A program made the position numbers and the translations under genes. 64,000 nucleotides of DNA from Phlebiopsis flavidoalba (Eukaryota; Basidiomycota; Agaricomycetes; Polyporales; Phanerochaetaceae), in assembly GCA_035772785.1 (NCBI GenBank), contig JAOCPU010000087.1, forward strand, positions 1 through 64,000. Reading direction: 5' to 3'. Positions 58,821 through 64,000 of the stretch are shown one piece after another; position 1 is the stretch's first letter; the number at the start of each line of letters is the position of its first letter. The notes below the pieces were generated by a model. The model saw nothing but the letters and a program-made list of their open reading frames with translations. It was not told the origin of the DNA and searched no databases.

Positions 58821-61029
58821 GCGTGGTGGTACGTTGGCGCATATAGTCATGTTTAGGCGCTTTTTTGCTGACTTTGCGGTTCAGTCTTTTGCACGCGCAT
58901 ATATCCTGTGTTCTGTCTCCGCGTTCCGTCGGCTGCTGCACTAATACTCTGCTCGTCATTCATATATATTATTCCGCGATGTATTTTGGACCTGTACTGT
59001 AGATCGTTGATATTGATAGCCGTTTTCCTACTATGTTTTCGCACTCTGTTGGCACGGTGACCTCCAACATGTAACGTGAGTTGATTCGCCAGGACGCGAG
59101 AAGCTTTGGTTGCCAGGTTTCGTGAGAAGCGCAGACGACGGTCTTTGCAAGGTCTTTGATGACGTGAGAGTCGGAGCCGCTGGCCAGAGAGTGTGCAAAG
59201 CGGAGAATCGGGCCACACAGATATGACTGACGGACAGCAGGATTCCAGGCAAGCAAGGAGCAGCAAGTTATATAGCACAGTAGTAAAAAAACAGTCTTCA
59301 GCGGTATCTTTTCCCGAGTATCGAGGCCGGCATGCAGAGGGGACCTTTCTCCAGTATGCCGTGTTCTTGCGTTTGTGTCGAACTCGATACAAAGGTCTCT
59401 GCGAGCGCTGCTGAGTCTGAGGGGTAGGGAATTCGTGGCAGAGCCAGAAACTGTTAAATAGAAGCAAGGAAGAGTCCAGGCTAAGAGTTAGCAAGTGTCC
59501 GAAGCAAAGTTTCGATCCATGCAATGGAGTCAGGACGGCGAGACCAGAGTTGACCAGACAGAGGGCCTAGAAAAGTTTAATCCAAGGAGAACGTTACGTA
59601 TTGAATATCTTCTTCCTCGGACCCACTCGGCGCCATTGGATCCATCGCGGCGATAAGAGCCAACTCGTCCGCCGAGCAACGAGCGACGATACAGACCTGA
59701 CGGCTCCAAGCGTGCAAGGCCAATTCTGATCTACAGCCCAGCCACACCACGCCGGGGACCGACACAGGAGGGAACCACGCATATCACCACCACACAATGG
59801 ACGCGCAACCTTTTACCTCGCCCTCCTGCCGCTGCGTCCTCTCAACATCCGCATCCGTGGGTCGTCCGTTCGGCAAGAGCTTCTCGTCTAGATTTCCGTG
59901 TCAGGCGCGTTTTAGCTCAGTTACTATGCGATCTTTCTTCACGGGACCCGTATACCGCCACGTGTGTTGTGCCGATTTGAAACGCTCTTCGGAGATGCAC
60001 AGCTGTCCTTTGGTTTGAGCGTACTTCGAAGCGTATTTTGTTGCTCTGCTGATCGTAGTGTGCCCTTGAGTTATGCTCGGCGGGCCATGTTTCTCGAGTG
60101 GGGCTCTGGTTGGCGACAAAAGAGACGTCGTATTCTTATCATAGGCATATAAACTTTTTAACACTTATGGTATTCTAAGGAGACGCAAAGATGTTTTGGT
60201 TACGTACCGACTATGTCCTCTGTGACCCAATATTCCCCCTATCTCATGCGGAGCGTGACGAGGATCTTCTGCGTCGCCGTCTTGGGAACCGGCCCCCCGG
60301 TTGAGATTGCGGCTGCGACTATGTCATACGTGGCGCCAAACGGACGATTTCATCTGCCGATCCTCAGTTGCAGCGCACTGACACATCACACAATGGATAT
60401 GTACCTATCCTGCGATGGAAAATCTACCCACGGCTTTGATGAATAACCTCAAGGCTACCCTTTAGCTTCCGGCCTGTACACCTACGCGCTTTTCAGCAAC
60501 CGCAGCAAGACGGGAGGGGCCGCAACAATCACGCGCACCCCCCCCCCCCCCCCCCCTTCCTGGCCCTTACAGGACGGGGGGGGGGGCACCTACGCTTTCA
60601 CGCTATGTTCGGTTTGACGACACGCGATAGCATGCTGATAGAAGCCATAAGAGCTGATGGTGTTATCTAGGATATGCCAGGGAAATGGCAAGGGCTTGGA
60701 TATACGTACTCGGGACAATGCGGACCGTCCGAGGGATTGGACAGATGAGGCGCGAAAACACTCACGGACGCCCGAGTGCGGACGGCAAGAAGAGCAATGT
60801 CCTAACCCTAGCCGCAGGGGTGGACATATGCCAGGTCCCGAGAATCCGAAGGCGGCGGTCTTCCCCACATTTCGTCTGGAACCTCATTGTCTTCTCCTCT
60901 CCCTCTCCCGCCGCATTCTCCTAGTTCTTGGCTACCGCAACCACTTTACATGAGTCACAAACGTGGAACGGCTGCTGGCGCGCAACGAATGAGTCGCAAA
61001 ATGCATCCGACACACATCCACGACAAGCA
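58821..61029. other. No gene assigned; protein-like minus-strand frames at 59.6-60.2 kb
   Basis: Minus-strand frames 59,901-60,164 and 59,577-59,797 could be consecutive exons (ending ALIAAMDPMAPSGSEEEDIQ then YVTFSLD-stop), but I cannot name the product. Minus-strand 58,853-59,524 is a long open frame (223 residues) without recognisable domains and may be chance. A C19/G11 inverted pair lies at 60,538-60,586. Confidence 0.3.
60538..60586. repeat. C19 ... G11 inverted homopolymers (potential hairpin)
   Basis: Nineteen C (60,538-60,556), a 19-base spacer, then eleven G (60,576-60,586). The two runs can pair as an 11-bp GC stem, or form an i-motif/G-quadruplex on opposite strands. No coding context. 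Confidence 0.8.
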
Positions 61030-62346
61030 GAGTCTACACTATATCCTGCTAGCTCGGGGTATTCGCAGGGCGGTAGCTTGCGGGTTGCGTCGTGTGCGTA
61101 ACGTCCGCTCTGCTTCACTGCTATGCCTGACGCTTTTCAGTCAGGCAAAGATGTCGTCGCACCACTCACGACAGAGTCAAAATCCTGTTTCAGTTCGTCC
61201 GTCGAATCCAGACTTTGCCACAGTACACACAGGTGGCGCACACTAGCGAATGCAATCGTAGCCGTCTCTGAACATGCCCACCTAGGCTCATGGAGTGGGT
61301 GCATTCAAGCGCGTGTGTAGCAAAAGATATACACAGAGACATGGTGTCGATTGGGCTCCACATCGAGGGGCACTCGGCACCCTACACTGCGTATCTACCC
61401 GTACGGGCGGCCATTAAATTCATGGCAAAAGAGTTACGACCAGCTAGAACATGTACGTCACCTATGATCTTTACTGCCCATTTCAACCCGATGAACTTTA
61501 TTCTGGCCTACACAGATGCTCATGCCGACACCCGAAACAAAAACACTTCACTAACTCGCGACGGTTTCGTCGCAGGCGCATTATCAGGTGCGTCCCTCCC
61601 TCCCTCTGCTCGTGTTAACCCGCCCGCGGACGTACGGGCCATGCGTCACATCCGTCGCTATTCCCTACGATCCTATGTCATTCCGCCTCGAGATCGCCCT
61701 TCACCGCGTCCGCATGGCCTACAAACACGCCGCTCCGTCACAAACGCGCGCGCCGCCGCGCCCCCAACTTCTTCGCGCCCGCCGCGCAGATCTACCACGA
61801 GTCCCCGTTCCCCGGCTCGGCGCCGGCTCTGTCGCCATCGTCAATCCACCACCGACCACCTCCAGTCTTCCAGCGCATCCCGCTCCTCAAGTTCTACCGC
61901 GGCTTCACCGTCACGATCATGAGGCCGTAGGCATGATCCCGTATACGCCGCACGTCCTTCCTACACTCTGGGTGCTACCTGCCGCGCGCGTCGCTTCCTC
62001 CCAGCCCGCCAGAGGGCAGGGGCACGCCGCTCGCGGACCTAGGGGGACGCGTTCGGCGCGGTCTCTGGGCGCGCTCCGCGCACCCGCAGACACCGCGTCG
62101 TACCCGTTCGAGGTCATCCGCCGGCGCATGCAGGTCGGCGGGCTCACGCACCCGGACCGCTGGATGTCCTGGCGCGAGACCGTCGCGCTCATCTGGGCCG
62201 CGAACCGCTCCCTGGCAGGGCTTTTATGTCGGCGGCTCAGCATCGGCTCCGACCAAGATCAAGATCGTGTGCCCATGGACGACGGCCGTCAGCTAGCTAG
62301 ATGCGGTCTGGCAGTGAGCCAAATCAAGCGGACTTTGGATACCTGA
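61030..62346 (+). pseudogene. Mitochondrial carrier (SLC25), LEU5/SLC25A16-like, frame-broken
   Basis: The three-fold carrier repeat is traceable. Repeat 1: AKDVVAPL...RVKILFQ and SNPDFATVHTG near 61,145-61,235, then KDIHRDMVSIGLHIEGHSA and AAIKFMAKELRPA (61,320-61,445). Repeat 2: RDGFVAGALSG near 61,558-61,590, an intron, HRVRMAYKHAAPSQTRAPP near 61,700-61,760, then LLKFYRGFTVTIM and MIPYTPHVL across a frame change near 61,920. Repeat 3: SYPFEVIRRRMQVGGLTHPD (about 62,100-62,160), SWRETVALIWAAN and FYVGGSASAPT in a shifted frame. The PxxxxR/K signatures (PLTTE/PLxRVK, YPFEVIRRR) define the family. The RRRMQVGG form with a long loop after repeat 2 is typical of fungal LEU5-type coenzyme A carriers. 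Inner-membrane transporter; at least four single-base shifts. Substrate assignment is inference. Confidence 0.75.
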
Positions 62347-62817
62347 TTCTCCCGTTGGTTTTTTCTCGAGTAGAGTTTGTGGTCGGCGGAGGCACACATC
62401 AACTTGTATCTATACCTTTTCAATGAAATGTATCACCGTGCACACGCATGAACCGTCGCGCCGCAGATGAGATCGCAGAGATTGAGCTGAAGCAGATTGG
62501 CATTGGGCGGGGCGGGATGATCAAGATGGCGGTGCATAGATGTGTTGTGTGATGAGGAGTGTACATGGGGAGCGGGAAGATGAGTATGCGACAAGACAAT
62601 GCGGGTGGTATCCTGGGGTAATGAGTACACGACGGTGGGAGGCAGGAGTCCATAGCTGATGTACATGAACAGAGACGCGAGGGGCGGGCGTGATGGGGTC
62701 CCGGCGGCCTACGAGAGAGAAAAGCCATATACGAACGAAACGAAAGCAACGCGTGTAAACGAGAGAGCGTCCAATCAAGAAGAAAGAAAAGACATGGGTA
62801 TAGCGCAAAGGGGCCCC

Positions 62818-63940
62818 TCAGTCGTCCTCGTGCGTCTGCTCCGCGCGGAGGAGCGTCCGCCGCGTCACATTGACTCCAAAGCAGTCCTCGAACCACACCT
62901 GCCGCTCGCCGCACGCCTCGATGACGCGACCCCAGAACTGCGACACGCGCGCCTGGGGCTTGTACGAGCGCATGCGGTGGCTCTCGAGGCTCATGTCGCG
63001 CACGTAGCGCAGCGCGGGGAACGCGTCGCGGCGCAGCAGCGACGCGAGCAGCGCAAAGAGCGTAAAGTACGGCTCGCGCGAGAAGCCGTCCGGGTCGTCG
63101 CGCACGGGCGCGCGAGTCGAGGTCCCGGATCCCGATCAGCGCCACCCGCGGGTGCGCCGCCAGCAGGATGTGCGCCGCGATCCAGTCCGGCGACTGCCAG
63201 TGCCATTCTGCGTCCGCCGAGCAGATGAACTCGCGCAGGTTCGGGCACCACTCGGCCAGCGGCACGGGCGTCGGCGGGCTCGCGCGCTGCGGCGCGGTGA
63301 GGTAGTGCTTCTCGATGAGCGACGAGGAGTGCCCGAGCTCGAGCTGCACCAGCTTCGCGCCGTGCGCGTCGAAGAAAGACGCGAAGCCCGGGCCGGTGTA
63401 GCTGAAGTCCGACGATAACACGGAGAGATTCGTCAGGCGCGGCATGTCCCACGACGAGAGGACGGCAAAGGTGTTGTTGTCGAGCGACACCTTGAGGGCG
63501 CGCAGCGAAGGGAGCCGGACGTCATAAATCCTCCGGGTGCGCAGGGTGTCCGAGGGTTGCGCAAAAATAGAACGAAAGTTGGGCGAGCACGAGGAGAGCT
63601 CGAGGTATTCCAGATGCACGGCGCCGGTTCGTGAGAAGCGGCGTCATCCGTTGTTGGAACGGGGCGTCACCGTAGCATTGTCCAACTGAGGCGTCGGTCG
63701 GAGCTTCGGGTTCGCAACAAGTTTTAGGATCGCTTCGGGACTGCATCGCGGGTCGGGCCCGTCGTCGTACAGGCTGGCGCTGCACGGAATGATGGTCCGA
63801 GTAGATGGAGAGGTTGGGAGCGAGCTACGAGGATGGAGAGGAGGTCGGCGGGGCGCAGCGCTCGAGGACGTGGCGTTTGGGATATGTATCCTGCGAATGT
63901 AGGAGCCATATGTGCGTGGAGAACCATCCAGGGACTGCAT
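62818..63940 (-). pseudogene. F-box/LRR-type protein, frame-broken; F-box not seen
   Basis: Minus-strand reading begins at 63,940 (MQSLDGSPRTYGSYIRRIHI). After frame changes near 63,860, 63,700 and 63,640 it runs long and open as LRALKVSLDNNTFAVL, MPRLTNLSVLSSDFSYTGPG, LVQLELGHSSSLIEK, WCPNLREFICSADAEWHWQS and HPRVALIGIRDLDSRA. A last shift near 63,110 leads to LFALLASLLRRDAFPALRYV and a stop near 62,818. Regularly spaced L-x-x-L-x-L blocks and the closing LRYVRDMSLE are typical of Agaricomycete F-box proteins, whose N-terminal F-box recruits SKP1 and whose LRR-like body binds substrates. No F-box motif is visible; it may lie beyond the window edge or have been lost. Confidence 0.6.
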
Positions 63941-64000
63941 AATGAGTGTATGGGCGAGCCGCTTTGCTTGAGACGCGCTGCTTATCCATAGGAACTCATA

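Noticed and set aside
58853..59524. 223-residue minus-strand open frame downstream of the YABBY-like gene
   Set aside because: No domain, signal or compositional support, and it overlaps the 3' region of the plus-strand gene; likely chance.
62659..63228. Plus-strand 189-residue frame at the right end
   Set aside because: Antisense to the LRR-type protein, whose leucine-spaced blocks are on the minus strand.

Overview
The window looks like nuclear DNA of a mushroom-forming basidiomycete (Agaricomycetes). The reasons are short GT-AG introns inside recognisable genes, a Ser/Thr-rich secretome, WD40-repeat and DUF2235-type hydrolase proteins, an Agaricomycete-type unnamed seven-helix membrane family, an F-box/LRR-like protein and an unnamed basidiomycete paralogous family present in three copies. 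GC-rich coding islands lie in more AT-rich, gene-poor DNA. I see no bacterial operons, CRISPR arrays or phage, and no transposon I can defend.

Layout. 0.2-3.7 kb (minus): one decayed gene joining a DUF2235 alpha/beta-hydrolase domain to about seven WD40 repeats. 4.9-15.5 kb: a large, old tandem duplication; each unit holds a membrane-protein relic (minus) and a galactokinase relic (plus). 17.8-18.9 kb: secreted repeat protein with a clear TATA box. 19.4 kb: intron-containing tRNA-Arg(ACG), followed by a hairpin cluster. 20.7-22.3 kb (minus): aldose 1-epimerase (galactose mutarotase). 22.8-25.4 kb: tandem pair of small CxxC (zinc-ribbon-like) genes, one with a GAATCC hexamer expansion. 25.7-26.9 kb (minus): a second secreted repeat protein. 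28.4-37.3 kb: three tandem paralogs of an unnamed basidiomycete family, with a second tRNA-Arg(ACG) between the first and second. 37.8-40.95 kb (minus): ORC1. 41-50 kb: gene-poor, with a degenerate tRNA-Leu(AAG). 50.0-54.3 kb (minus): C2-domain phosphatidylserine decarboxylase. 58.3-58.8 kb: a YABBY/HMG-like gene, the only protein gene whose main domain reads without a break. 61.0-62.3 kb: a mitochondrial carrier resembling LEU5/SLC25A16. 62.8-63.9 kb (minus): an F-box/LRR-type protein cut by the window edge.

The overriding feature is that almost every recognisable gene, including normally essential ones (ORC1, phosphatidylserine decarboxylase), is split by single-base indels, while its motifs remain legible in neighbouring frames. 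In some places, such as the catalytic end of the decarboxylase and the first galactokinase copy, there are also many substitutions and in-frame stops. So the window is either a real gene graveyard (old segmental copies) or a long-read assembly with uncorrected indels laid over genuine older duplicates; both probably contribute. Functional links are loose. Galactokinase and mutarotase both belong to galactose entry into the Leloir pathway and lie within 15 kb, and the repeat proteins are probably cell-wall or secreted. The rest are unrelated housekeeping and lineage-specific genes.
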